64,000 nt of DNA from Apostichopus japonicus (taxonomy: Eukaryota > Echinodermata > Holothuroidea > Aspidochirotida > Stichopodidae). The notes below the pieces were generated by a model that made no database searches, was not told the DNA's origin, and saw only the letters and a list, made by a program, of their open reading frames with translations. The position numbers and the translations under genes were made by a program. Of this stretch, positions 25,301-35,607 are shown piece by piece; positions within the stretch are counted from its first letter, which is position 1; each line of letters opens with the position of its first letter. The stretch lies in NCBI RefSeq assembly GCF_037975245.1, contig NC_092568.1, positions 32,770,501 through 32,834,500 on the forward strand, in the 5' to 3' direction.

Positions 25301-28300
25301 ATGAATACGGTGATATGATGAGGATAATGTTGCAATGGGCATTGCATAATATAAAATTCTCCTTTTTACTTACAATTTCAGTATTGGCTTCTGTTTTCAT
25401 CAACTGGTTTGACAATTTATACTATTCCACAGTAATACAACCATTGGTTGCAACATGTAGGTTGTAAACACAAAGAATTTATACAGGTAAAACTTCATTT
25501 AACATGTGATACTGATGGCACCTTCCCTGCATTTCTCTCCCCCAACCCACCACACTCTGTCCCTGCCACACCCTGTCCCCACCACACCCTGTCCCTGCCA
25601 CACCCTGTCACCACCATTCCCTGTCTCCACCATACCGTCCCCACCATACCCTGTCCCAACCACACCGTCCCCACCACACCCTGTCCCCGCCACACGCTGT
25701 CCCCACCACAACGTTTCCCTACCATACTGTACCCTGTCCCCACCACATCCTGTCCCCGCCACACCGTCCTTAACACACCGTCCCTGCCACACCCTGTCCC
25801 CACCATACTGTACCCTGTCCCCACCATACCCTGTCCCCTCCCCTATTCCCATACTGTTCACTCTGCTAGATGTCTTTTGCTTTATATGAATGTTGATCTT
25901 TCTGTGCATGATCACAGCACTATATATGTAGCTCTTTCAGAAACAACAATATTGGAACATGTTCTATCCTTGGTCGGGGGGAGAGATCCTTCTTTGATCA
26001 TCAATTCCTTCTGTTCAAGTTTCTATAGACATGAAGAAGCAATGGACCCTATAAAGCTTCTTATGATGTTATATAAACTGTTAGCTTCCTTGTAATACTA
26101 CTACCTTGAGGCAGACATTACACAGCCTCCAATGTACTACTGTATATAGTTTGTGATTCATTAGTCACGCAGATCTTTGATCTATGATTCCCTATCAATG
26201 GTATCTGGAGGCAATCACACATCTATGCATTAAACCCACTTATTGATTTGGTAAGCAGACTAATTACCCTCGTTCAGTTGCCAGATACAGAGAGCAAATT
26301 TTTCATTCCAGTACAATATGTTTTTGGTCGCACAAAATTTGATTATAAGAACTTCAATAACTGTGGATTCTATTTTTGAGTAGGTTGCCAACTACCATAT
26401 TATACTAATGATTGAACTTTACTGTACATAGACATACAATTTAAATACTTACTGCTGTACATACTACTACAGTGGAATACAGTCCTTCACCTGTATGTAC
26501 TTACAAGAAAGCAGGGTATCAGAAATTTACATAAATTTGATGAGAGTCACTTGACCAGACGTACACAGTACACTATGTAAATTACACTGTGCGTATTGTA
26601 CACGAGATAAACGTTCTAAGCGTATTAAGGAATCAAATATCAATTGGCACATCATAATTCATTGATATCATTGCTTTCCAATTTGTAGGTTTCGGAAGTT
26701 TTCAACATCTAAATTGCAACATTTGGTAAAATTAAAAAAAAGCCTGAAATAGACAGGAAGCACCAAGAAAATCCAGGGTTTGATCCGTAGTGCTAGCCTT
26801 CTTTACCGATGTTGTGTCAGGGAAAAGTAATAAGGTGTATCGTACATTAAACACAATTACAAAACCATCATGTGAGTATATTACAATGTACTTTACATCT
26901 ATCACAATATACTGCTGAACTAAACAAAGTAGTGAACAAAGTAGTGCAGGACAGTTACAGATATAAGACAGCTCAGTCGCTCAATTGCAACCTGGTCACA
27001 GGTTCACGTACAGATGTATATGAATTTGACCAATTACAAAGCTATATTATACCTGTATGCTTTTCTTACCAAGATTTTTTTAAGTTTTAATAAGTTTTCA
27101 AATTTTCGGTAGCAGTTTTGAAGACTCTGCACATTATTTCTTATGGTGTCCTAACTTCCCTACTGTAAGTACAAAAAGTACTACACATTTCTGCCCTTGT
27201 ATAGCAATATCCTGCATGTTGGTGAGCACCTTGTAATGCCATGCCAGATGGATGATTTCCTGCTTTTACTCTGCTAGTACTGACTATTCTATAAACCGTG
27301 CAGAGGCTTGTACTAACAATGTACATGACCTTCACTGGTAGCAGAGAAACAACATCGACAGCAAAACGAAAGCACAGATACAGAATGCACTGTGATGACT
27401 ATAGCATGCAATAAATGCTTCTCTCTGAGCTTGCAGGAATGAAGTACTTGACCTATGGCAGATAAGGTTTTACATTTAGGTACAGTGCAAGTAACTGCTG
27501 ATCACTTCACTTGGTTGCAACAGAACAGGTCAAGTTGGGTCAAGTTGAAAGACCAGAATGTAAGCACTACAGAAACAGTTCCGATGTCAGTTTTATGAGA
27601 CTTGTAGGCATGTTAAAGTTCATGGGGGGAAACTAGACCTGTACAAACCCTACAAGATCTGAAAAATATGTTTGAAAACATACCCTGCAAATGGTCAAAT
27701 CTGACAACTCATAGACAACCCCTTTAAATTTATAAATGAGTGACATTTTCAAGACTGATTTGATGGTTTTACTACCAATTTGAGGAAGTTCTTCATCACA
27801 AAGCTTTCAGTCATAAGACTATTAAGTCATATCCATTTACATTTAAGTGGGCCAATCGCCACTGTGACACCTGAATGTTAAACAGGAGTGGATAACGCTG
27901 ACCTCAGGATCTCTTAGGATCAGTGAAAATTAGCTTTCAATGGGAGAGACTCTCCTGGCAACAAAATGGGAGAATCACAAAACAAAGAAAAATGACTTCC
28001 TGGAAGTAATGAATTTCTCTCAATGAGAAAACATACCACATACTGTAGGAAGCTTGACCATCCTTCACAGTTATTGGAATTATCGTTTTTCATGCTATTC
28101 AGACTTTGCCCTCTGCTGGGCCCAAATGACCTTTGACTTCACCCATAATACAAAATGGTTCATCTAAATCACTATGGTGCATCCATTTGCCATGTGCATC
28201 TACAGCAGCATTCTATTGTGTCATCCTTAAAGATAATGTGTCTACAAGCAAAAGGTGTCGCACACACACATACTGTACACACCAATGTATACATATACAT

Positions 28301-29928
28301 ACAAGGAAACACTAACTTGAATGCATTGGCTCTGATGCCTGCCTTTGGCATCGGAACCAAACATGTGTCTTTTGGCTTACTGTCAAATGCACGCATGAAA
28401 GGTTGAGAATATAAATCACATACTGTATATACTTCAATAGCTAAAACAAAACTAGCCACGACAAAAATTTAAGGTCCTCCCAAATTTTATAATCAAACCA
28501 CCATCACGACAAACAAACTTTCCCTAGGATAGGAAATAAGGATGATGAAATAACTGGCATTCTACTGGAAATATGACTTCTGGGGTAACACCTGAGAGCA
28601 GGCTTACAAAGAGTGATTATTATGCAGACTTTAAAATACGGACTTACAAATCTCAACTTCACTGTTACCGTACTGTGGTAGAATAGTGATATCAGACAAC
28701 TTGGACAAAATACACAACATTCATAGACAAGACAGGACAATAGTCCGGTCATCTGAGGCAACCAAATTCTGTTCGGATATGAAACCAAAATCATCGGTGG
28801 CAGATGTCCGGCAGACGACCAGTTCTTTACGTCAAATTCAGATTGCACTTTAACTAATACATTCCAAAAAGGTAAAATGATAAATTGGTACCACTCCCAA
28901 AGCTACCTACACATCTTTAATAGAATGGAAATATGGGTCATTTTGATTTTGCTGCTTTATCTTTGGACAACCAAATTTGCTTTTCAGACAACCAAAATGT
29001 AAGGCCTGGTTGTCCAAGAGACAACCAGATTAAAATTCTTCAAAATTTGCCGAGGTAGACAATATCATTAACAAACTGAAACACATTAGGTGGCAGCGAG
29101 TTGAAAAGGTGAAAACCAAACATCCTAGGGTTGGCGACATCTTCCAAAAGGAACTGTAAACAACACCCAGTTGGAACAATTTTTTCTACACTGGACTGTC
29201 ATGTCCCGCTTCATATTACTTGTAGTTTCAGTATGAGCAGTATGAAAAACATGTATATATCAGATAGGTGTTAATAGGAACTGTATACATGTACTGTCAA
29301 AACGAGTGCTTTGAAGTGTGAAATGGGAGGACAGTTTAAGGAGGTATTAGCATTAGGAAATTGTCCCAACTGACTGGTAACGCACAAGTTTGGAGACCCT
29401 GTACGATGGATACTGCAAGTGAGTAGTACATTCAAGTGGAGCTGCAACTTTAACATGCTTTAATAATTTTCAAAAAATCTATAAAATATCAAAAGAATCC
29501 ATCATACTGAATTTCCAAGACTTTTGTCAATGAAATGGCACACAGAAACACCATACACTACTGACAAAGCACTTTATCCGGCAGACGTCTCATTCCATCG
29601 TGTAAATAATTGTCAAAACATGTGGGTCTATGTTTTACCTATAAAACTTCTTGCTAAGAAGTGGATTAAAGTCTCAATGATACAGTGTAGTTTATATATT
29701 CATACTTACATTTCTCGCTAAATAACGGAGAAAAAAGTCAAGGATGAATGACTTTCCTTTCCTGAAAGCGCCGGCCACAGAAAGAACGCAGATCTTTTTA
29801 TCTTTCACCGCATCGTCACAGAGAATGTTTGCGAGTGCTTCTTCGTTTAACTCAAACAGATGGTCGTCTGAGGTTGTGACTATCTGAACAGGTTCACCCT
29901 TGGTGAGGGTGTCAGGTATGGGTGGCAT
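9957..29928 (-). CDS. ATL: Atlastin-type GTPase, whole coding gene (10 exons, C-terminal tail unresolved)
   Basis: Ten minus-strand exons join in frame to 498 codons: 29710-29928, 21540-21674, 21105-21209, 20478-20591, 17232-17324, 15787-15925, 12116-12243, 11874-11930, 10601-10672 and 9957-10388. Every junction has AG acceptor and GT donor, and all are phase 0 except exon 6/7 (phase 1). Atlastins are dynamin-superfamily GTPases of the endoplasmic reticulum that tether and fuse tubules. Visible landmarks: P-loop GAFRKGKS at residues 53-60 (catalytic-type Arg56, Lys59), switch I region [10 protein letters not shown] about 92-101, switch II DTQG 125-128, guanine-specificity RD 198-199, PHPGL 251-255, a helical middle domain, then two closely spaced membrane segments about 429-451 and 453-474 with only a short loop between them. 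Human atlastins are about 540-580 residues; the shortfall is a shorter N-terminus and the missing C-terminal amphipathic tail. Family call is secure; ATL1/2/3 subtype is not meaningful in an invertebrate. Confidence 0.95.
10601..10672 (-). CDS. ATL: Atlastin coding exon 9 (short helical-bundle exon)
   Basis: 24 codons: [18 protein letters not shown] then NTEMDK; the [12 protein letters not shown] motif is diagnostic of atlastins. Acceptor CTTCCAG, donor AAA|GTAAGC. The intron between this and exon 8 is largely a 31-bp minisatellite. Confidence 0.94.
10800..11590. repeat. 31-bp minisatellite in an atlastin intron
   Basis: About 25 head-to-tail copies of a unit close to TAAAACATTCTGTTTGATCT plus GAAATCACCAG. 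Two variant forms alternate (GTTTGATCTGAAATCACCAG and GCATGATCTTAAATCAACAA), giving a higher-order pattern. Lies between exons 8 and 9. Confidence 0.92.
11874..11930 (-). CDS. ATL: Atlastin coding exon 8 (short helical-bundle exon)
   Basis: 19 codons: [19 protein letters not shown], corresponding to the conserved AYI.IYQGEELPHPKSML block. Strong acceptor (CTTTTCAG) and donor (AGA|GTAAGT). Confidence 0.93.
12116..12243 (-). CDS. ATL: Atlastin coding exon 7 (linker and middle domain start)
   Basis: Two bases plus 42 codons; the split codon with exon 6 gives Asp. Encodes [20 protein letters not shown] then [22 protein letters not shown]. Matches the atlastin segment linking the G domain to the three-helix bundle. 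Acceptor TTTCTCAG, donor AAG|GTAAGA. The 3.5-kb intron before it holds the half-site tandem array. Confidence 0.94.
12320..15040. repeat. Large intronic repeat block, tandem ~0.4-kb units rich in AGGTCA
   Basis: Degenerate tandem copies, each opening near TGACCTTTGGTGACCT (about 12876, 13273, 13685, 13980, 14638, 14787) and containing conserved sub-blocks such as GACCGTTAAGTTTGAAA, AACTTTGACCTCATATAACT and GATGCGGGTCGACAATTGGA. Spacing varies from about 300 to 660 bp through internal loss. The whole block is bracketed by GGTTCCTTGCTT near 12350 and its inverse AAGCAAGGAACC near 15028, so it may be one old mobile element. It lies in the intron between exons 6 and 7. Confidence 0.8.
14916..14994. 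repeat. CA / CATA microsatellite
   Basis: (CA)n followed by about ten CATA units and a second (CA)n tract at the right edge of the intronic repeat block. Confidence 0.95.
15340..15580. repeat. ~25-bp minisatellite
   Basis: About nine copies of a unit close to CACCAACCACCACACATACC plus TACAT. The open frames through it (Thr/His/Pro-rich) are produced by the repeat and are not genes. Confidence 0.92.
15787..15925 (-). CDS. ATL: Atlastin coding exon 6 (end of G domain)
   Basis: 46 codons plus one base: [19 protein letters not shown], then CFLMPHPGL and the YDGRLA segment. This is the end of the GTPase domain and start of the linker to the helical bundle. Donor G|GTATGT gives the only phase-1 junction. 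The acceptor (CTAATTATCAG) lies at the edge of an exact 87-bp tandem duplication in the intron. Confidence 0.95.
15928..16101. repeat. Exact 87-bp tandem duplication next to a splice acceptor
   Basis: 15928-16014 is repeated without change at 16015-16101. The duplicated block begins one base upstream of the AG of the exon 6 acceptor and so copies the branch/pyrimidine region (CTTCTAATTATCA) but not a second usable acceptor with AG. Confidence 0.95.
17232..17324 (-). CDS. ATL: Atlastin coding exon 5 (RD guanine-specificity motif)
   Basis: 31 codons: [18 protein letters not shown] followed by [16 protein letters not shown] at residues 198-200 is the atlastin/GBP replacement for the usual TKxD motif. 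Acceptor TTGTTTGCAG and donor GAT|GTAAGT are strong. Phase 0 on both sides. Confidence 0.95.
17540..19070. other. Unclassified intronic DNA, repeat-like
   Basis: AT-rich non-coding stretch beginning near GGGTCATTCCATGCCAACTC. The style (no long open frame, isolated CG words, repeated phrases such as AGCGCCCTCAA and AGCGACCTCAA) suggests an old dispersed element, but no terminal repeats were found. Confidence 0.3.
20478..20591 (-). CDS. ATL: Atlastin coding exon 4 (post-switch II helix)
   Basis: 38 codons with the highly conserved [24 protein letters not shown] stretch (here broken as [10 protein letters not shown] and [11 protein letters not shown]), ending KEKPFQ. Acceptor GGTGTAG is pyrimidine-poor; donor CAG|GTCGGT is a weak GTCGGT form. 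The perfect family match and frame continuity outweigh the weak sites. Confidence 0.93.
21105..21209 (-). CDS. ATL: Atlastin coding exon 3 (switch II)
   Basis: 35 codons: [13 protein letters not shown] then [25 protein letters not shown] is the switch II (G3) motif of the GBP/atlastin group. Acceptor CCCCTAG, donor CAG|GTGAGT. Phase 0 on both sides. Confidence 0.95.
21540..21674 (-). CDS. ATL: Atlastin coding exon 2 (switch I)
   Basis: 45 codons, from [12 protein letters not shown] to EIVEGEE. Acceptor TTATTTCAG and donor GAG|GTAAGT are both strong. Contains [18 protein letters not shown], the atlastin/GBP switch I region with the Arg and Thr residues that contact nucleotide and magnesium in the family. 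Phase 0 on both sides. The intron before it is 8 kb and holds the foldback element and the CA-rich minisatellite. Confidence 0.95.
22310..22640. repeat. Degenerate ~50-bp tandem repeat
   Basis: Repeats of a GTAATACGATATCAA-type word followed by CACACAAACTGTATATG or similar. About six imperfect copies, interrupted at 22507-22537 by a small hairpin. Confidence 0.75.
22507..22537. repeat. Small hairpin (ACCAGGGA...TCCCTGGT)
   Basis: Arms ACCAGGGA-CTG and CAG-TCCCTGGT around a 7-base loop. Its core AGGGAxCTG...CAGxTCCCT resembles the palindrome at 60999-61030. GTAAT occurs on both sides. Confidence 0.6.
22960..24671. mobile_element. Foldback element with long inverted arms of tandem subrepeats
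   Basis: The sequence from TACGGAAGCGTAGAAGGG at 22960 is mirrored at the right end (24671). The outermost ~113 bp of each arm appear perfectly complementary. Both ends are flanked by CAAATG (22954-22959 and 24672-24677), a 6-bp duplication. Inside, each arm is built from tandem modules containing TTGCACACTTACTACCATCT and the short palindrome ACGAGATAACGGATCTCGT; I count about nine modules on the left and ten on the right, with the reversal near 23757. Open frames within simply translate the repeats. No transposase. It sits in the first coding intron of atlastin. Confidence 0.85.
25540..25850. repeat. 15-bp C-rich minisatellite
   Basis: About 20 copies of a unit near CCACCACACCCTGTC with frequent substitutions. 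Strong strand asymmetry (C-rich on plus). The overlapping open frames on both strands are artefacts of the repeat. Confidence 0.92.
25860..29700. other. Atlastin first coding intron, no other feature recognised
   Basis: AT-rich intronic sequence with only short chance open frames. Confidence 0.5.
29710..29928 (-). CDS. ATL: Atlastin coding exon 1 (N-terminus and P-loop)
   Basis: Encodes 73 residues from [10 protein letters not shown] to RYLARN, ending at a consensus donor (AAT|GTAAGT). It carries the GxxxxGKS P-loop and the preceding GEPVQIV...[12 protein letters not shown] block typical of the atlastin G-domain start. The ATG at 29928 is the first in frame, 11 codons before the conserved GPVQ-like motif. 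An in-frame TGA lies only five codons upstream in genomic DNA, but a CAG just before the ATG (between 29934 and 29940) could be a splice acceptor, so an upstream exon adding a few N-terminal residues or only 5' UTR is possible. Confidence 0.93.
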
Positions 29929-30129
29929 TATATACTGGAATCATATCTGTAAATATGGGGAAAGCAAAGTTATGGGGGGACAGCAACAACAAATCTACTT
30001 TATTTGGGATATTTGGGGTGGGGGGAACCAAACAAATGGATATGACTTTGTCATATATACTTACATTGATGCCTGCAATCACATGTGTCGATAATACAAG
30101 TTCTATTCACAAGAATGCACCCAATTTAA

Positions 30130-30144
30130 ATATATAATATATAC

Positions 30145-30184
<40 letters not shown>
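30130..30184. repeat. AT microsatellite
   Basis: Run of about 40 bp of alternating TA, followed at 30240 by (TTGA)n. Confidence 0.9.
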
Positions 30185-30189
<5 letters not shown>

Positions 30190-30818
30190 GGATCAATACA
30201 CAGAAACATTTGCACCGTCTTGACAAAAATGTCAATTAACTTATTGATTGATTGATTGATTGAGATGTAACTAAGTCCGGTTACATTATGCAGCTGCAAT
30301 AAACGTAGAATGTACAGACGTATGATATCAACAAAACACATCAGCCTTGTAGTACAAGTTATAACAGCATGAAGGATGTATAAGGACTTGTATTAAAAGT
30401 ACAATTCACACATTGATATGAGTATGCCAGTACTGAAGTTTGCACTGGGAGAATATATATACTAGATTCCAACATGCTTCGAATATGAGTACAAATCCAT
30501 TGGAGCAAGTACAGGCGACTGTGTCAGTAATACGAATATATACAGAAGATATGCACTACATGCACTATGTTGTTTTATTCACATTACTGTGCCCATTTTT
30601 TATGTATATTTATATTTTTATGTTCTTTGTGGTTTATAACCCTGTGTTATATCATTTTTTACTTTTATTGCTGTTGTTATTACTTTTAGGTTTGCTTAAG
30701 TTTGGTAATTTTATATTCCAGGTATGGGTTGTTTTGTACAGTGCTCTTGAGCATGTTTTATTTCATGATAACAGCACTTTAATGGTATTTATTTATTATT
30801 ATTATTTATTATTATTAT

Positions 30819-32031
30819 TAGTGTTTACACGGGTCCAAAAATCGGGAACCGGGTACCCGAGGGCCGTTACCCGTCGGGTATCCGGGTACCCGGAAAAAAT
30901 TGTTTACCCTCGTGTATCACTATTTTCAAAAAATTACATATTGGATGCTGTAATAAATGCATTATATTCTTTACTGACAATGTTTTCATGTTCAAATATG
31001 TAGGTGTAAGATAAGGTATAAAACCTCCCTCAATAATTTTTATTTGCTTCTGTTTCTTTCATTTACTTGTTAATAAATTAATTATTTAATTATAATTAGC
31101 ATTACTACTAACATCGCACTGCCGCCGCTGCTTATGCTAGCTCGTGCACATCTATTGGATCAAACCATAGAAATATCCAATTTAGCTCTTAAACAGTTTT
31201 TAATACTACTACTATCTATTATGCAGGCCCAGGGTTCGCATTAGCTGCAAGATTGCGCGATTCGCGCAATTTGATCGCATTTGGAATAAACGATTAGTAA
31301 AAAGCCACTTGCGATTACTATTTTTTAGAAATCCCGTCTATAATCTATAAACATCGCTTAAAATTCCTTGTCAGCCTTTCCTTCTTTGAAATGAACCCAT
31401 GAATAAATAATAATTTCTTCCACATGGTAAACTAACACCATACTAAGTCAATGAGATATCTAGCTAAGCCTAACCGTCTGTTTATTTGCTGGAGTTGTGA
31501 CGCAGTTATAAGACATCCATGGAGTACTTTCGTTATTGCTGTTACGTTCGACCACATGGTTGCCTAACACCACACTAAGTCAATGGGGGAAGTCTAGCCT
31601 AGCCATTTGTTTATTAGTTGAAATTGTGACGCAGTTATAAGATATCTATGGAAAGCTTTCGTTATTGCTGTTATCTTCGAACACATGGTAGCCTAACAAC
31701 ACACTAAGTCAATGGGAAATCAGCCTAACCATCGGTTTGCAATTTTTTTTTTTTAAAACAATCACAGTTTGCGTATGATTCGGGTAATAAATTAGGAACC
31801 GGGTAGTATCGCGTCGAGCGGGCCCCTTCGTTATTGCTGTTATCTTCGACAGCATTGTAGCCTTACACCACACTAAGTCAATGGGATATCTGCCTAACCG
31901 TCGGTTTGCCAATTTTTTTTTTTTTTTTTTTTTAAATCACACTTTGCTTAGGATTCGGGTAATAATTTAGGAACCGGGTAGTATCTCGTTGGGCTGGTAC
32001 CCGGGTACCCGGATAACCCGTGCAAACACTA
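30819..32031. mobile_element. hAT-like inverted-repeat element, 1213 bp
   Basis: Ends are TAGTGTTTACACGGGTCC on the left and, in reverse complement, TAGTGTTTGCACGGGTTATCC-like sequence on the right. Flanked by ATTATTAT at 30811-30818 and 32032-32039 (8 bp, but the target is itself an ATT microsatellite). TAGTGTTT ends and 8-bp duplications are typical of hAT elements. The interior has partial tandem copies carrying CGTTATTGCTGTTA (31531, 31660, 31829) and GGAACCGGGTAGTATC (about 31796 and 31970). No transposase frame survives. Confidence 0.8.
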
Positions 32032-32039
32032 ATTATTAT

Positions 32040-34790
32040 TATTTTATTTATTATTACAGGTATGACAACAATGCATCACCTCCTATTGGCAGGAGAGACT
32101 AGGTAAAAGAACAATAAACAGGCAGAAATGTAGCTGTTGTGCAATTGCAGACCTGTATAAATATCAAGCAGTTTTAACTGAAAAGGATAATTCTTAGAAA
32201 ATGGTACGTTTAAATGTTGCTAAAACTTTGGGGATCATAAACAAAGATAAATATGCTGCTTGCCCTATAATACTATATAGTTATTAACAACTTACATTTT
32301 ATGGCTCATAAAACACAGACTAAAAACCATCTTCAACATAATTTTGTTCTAAGTACAAAATGTAGGCATTATTAAGGAGAGAAACTTTGATAATTTTGTT
32401 CAATAGTCTCTGACTCTCTGATCAGGAATTTTATATTCACTGCCAATTCTGTATCCTCAACAGCCGATAGCTGGTAACAAAACTCGCTGTGTCAAAGATA
32501 TCACATTGAAAGATATATGCAAATGTGTATTGTATTACCACTGATTACAGTGTAACACCACTTCTGAAGGTCAAACACAAACTAATGTTCTGCCTGGAGT
32601 TTCTCATCTCTCATTATTTGTCTCTGTATGTTACTACTATAGTAGCGACTTGGCTGTTAGACAGGTTGAAAAGTGAAAACATCACCTGCAATTCTAAGAA
32701 ATTTACCTCGAGTATTTCATGGTTAGCAAACAGGATGACTGACCTTGTACTGTACAGTATCATCTCTGTGTAATTGTGTATGGTTTATGCATATTAATAG
32801 CTAGACATGCAAAAGGATTGCATGCAGAAATTCCTCCTATAATTTCCCTATTATTTTGTGGGTTCTACTGTACTAGATGGCCTTTAGAAGATGGCTTTTA
32901 GTATCGCTCACATGCATGGCAATTGAACATATTGAACCAGGGAGTCTTTAGGTGAATAACCATGATATATGTTTAGCAGAGTAAATTAGTAACTAGTAGG
33001 ATTTGCTTAAAGAAGATTATCTGATATGTCATAATAAAACCTTTCATGCATGTTATTATAGTCCATGTTAATTTTTCATTTGCCCAATTAACGTACAATT
33101 GTCATCTAGGCCTACTGTCTATTGTCTGATCTAGAAACAGATGTATTCTAGATACATACATGTACATGAAACACAGATGAAAATGAGCATATGGACTATC
33201 TTTCTTTAAGACAATGAACACAAAGTCCATTGATTAGGAAGTCAAGTGTTCAAACATGGCAGCACTTATGTGGCATGTCTACTCGTACTATACATGTACC
33301 AGTGTAGGCAAGCAATGTAATACACACTATATGCATTATCACAGATCATGATAGCTTCTTCTATTATAAAGCATTGACTGCAACTTCAACATACTGTAGA
33401 TATATTCAATATATACACCAGCCCCTTATCAAAACACTGTAAAGTGGTCATCACCAATTGATACACATGAAACCCTGAGTTTGGTCATAAAACCATGGTA
33501 CTGTAGTTTATACACGGTTTTAATTTTATTTCTGAAAGGTCTGTTTCCAACTTTCCATCTTATAATATCCATTCTAACATCAGAATCTATTTCTTCACAG
33601 TTCACCAAAGTTAAGGTTATTGATTATTTAGCATCTATAGAGCAACATATGAAAAATACACTCAAATGCCATTGTTAATCAATGTTGTACTTTAAAGATT
33701 GTCTCGGACAACTGTATCATGATTTATAAGCTTGACCTTCTTATTTCAAAACTAGGCTAGATATAATTAATGATATTAATGGTGGTGCACAGACAAGATT
33801 AATGACTATTGTCAGCGCGCACACAGAGTATAGGTAAGACACATACACTTTAGTCCAGGCGTTTGTAAAGGTTGAATATGAACACAAATCTATAAGAGAG
33901 ACTTTCCTGGGAGTGAGACAAATCAATTAGTCCTGCACAACAAATAGCTCCTACATGTATGTGATTACCTTACACTATGTTTATGGATGACTGTGTCCAG
34001 ACATTGTTATATATATACGATATATACTGTGTGTACCATCTCAAATAAGATTTTCACCTCGCTTCCGTCTGACAAGCAGCTAAATCAAGTTAAGTGCTGG
34101 TTGACAAAAGCCATGCGGACAGATCAACAAGGTGCTTAGTACATCAGTGTGGACAGAGCGATGTCATTTCGAAATTCACAGCTTGATTTGCTTGCTGGAT
34201 CCAAAAAAACTGTAGCCAGGATGAGACGATTCAATTTACTAATTTGTTATTCTTTTCCACAGAATGAGCACAAATCACAAACAATGATCAACACAATGAG
34301 TGTTTGGAATTTTTCAGAACAGTGGGTGATGTTGTAATTCACATATCTTGTTCACAGTTAATTGATTATATTTATGGTAAAGTTTAGCCAATGTCTTACA
34401 AGGTCAGGACCCCTTGAAGTTTGCATCTGAGCCTCACAGCATTTTTTTATTTTTATTAGAACCTGTTTCACACCACATACTCACTTGCGTAACTAGGTCA
34501 CTAAAGGAGGAACAAGAACTTGATTTTATACACCGTTAATAACAATTCAGGCATGCAGAATTTGCATTGAATATATTGGTTATTTTATTTTTTGTTTGAT
34601 TTAAAATGCACATTTTTAGCATTTTCATAGGCTTACCATTTTCAATCAACAAGATTGTACTTGTTGATACGAGCATTATGTATAATGGTTTATTATGCGA
34701 GGGGGGAAATTCAAACTGTGTTAACTGTAAGATACAGCTCTACAAAATGTCAGCCAAGTTATGTTCATGAAGGCAGAAATTTTAACCAAC
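32040..34790. other. No gene recognised
   Basis: AT-rich sequence, no long open frame, no repeat structure found by eye. Confidence 0.5.
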
Positions 34791-34799
34791 TGTGATTAC

Positions 34800-35165
34800 C
34801 AAACAGGTGACATTTTATAATACATGTACAGAAGCTTCCCGGTGGTCGGAAATAGCCCAACATCTAACGATCTTTGTGTCCAAGTTTCATCGAAATCAAT
34901 AAAAGAATGAGCATTCAAGATCACTTGACAGACTGCTTTTAAAGATTTCCAGGTTTTGACCTCTAATGACCTTGGATCCAAAATCCCTGCACTCCCTGAA
35001 AGAAGCACTACCCAAGAAATATTATGACCAACTTTCAAGAACATGTGATCTTCTGGGCCAGAGGTGATACATTTTGAAATTTTCACATAATGGTCTGTGG
35101 TGACCCCTAAATGACCTATACTTCCCAATAGCTCAACTCAGCATAACTGGCTTGAGCTAAACAAT
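34800..35165. repeat. Possible dispersed repeat fragment
   Basis: Contains TGACCTCTAATGACCTTGGA and GGTGACCCCTAAATGACCT, reminiscent of the TGACC-rich intronic block at 12.3-15 kb. No clear ends were seen, so the relationship is tentative. Confidence 0.3.
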
Positions 35166-35517
35166 TGTTGGAATTTCCTAATTTAGGATAGATCTATATT
35201 CCTACAAAGTGGATGACGAAGCTGCTGATAAACTTGCTCCTAGAACAGTTTCCGCATACACATTTTTGTTAGTAGGTTGAACTGATTTCATCCTTTTCTC
35301 CAATCTAAGCTCACTGATTTTTCTGCAATTACAAAATATCATAGAAATGAAAACACTGAAGTGAAGTTTTGCTATGCAATTTTGCAAATTTTACAGGTTT
35401 TGATTTTTTGCAATCGACATCGATAAAGTAATGATGATAATCCTAGAAGTCATACACAAAATTAAAGTAACCTGCTCACTACCCACTGTACGAAACAGGC
35501 TTGTTACAAACCATCTA

Positions 35518-35607
35518 ACACTTTGTAAACTTTTTTTTTTTAGCCTCTGAAGAAGATCCTGCTTGGGTTGAAACGTCAGGCCAACATACTTTTACACTTT
35601 GTAAACT
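35518..35607 (-). mobile_element. Very short retro-insertion (62 bp) with 14-bp TSD
   Basis: ACACTTTGTAAACT is present at 35518-35531 and 35594-35607. Between them, on the minus strand, a short body ends in a run of A. On the plus strand the body reads CTCTGAAGAAGATCCTGCTT then GGGTTGAAACGTCAGG, a motif of the CTGAAGA...GAAAC type that recurs in retroelements of many animals. Confidence 0.75.

Noticed and set aside
25448-26095. 215-codon plus-strand frame and overlapping minus-strand frames rich in Pro/His/Thr or Gly
   Set aside because: Produced by the 15-bp C-rich minisatellite; open in several frames at once, with no conserved domain.
30440-31003. 187-codon plus-strand frame
   Set aside because: Low-complexity Leu/Tyr/Phe from T-rich and ATT-rich DNA, running into the left end of a hAT-like element; no family resemblance.
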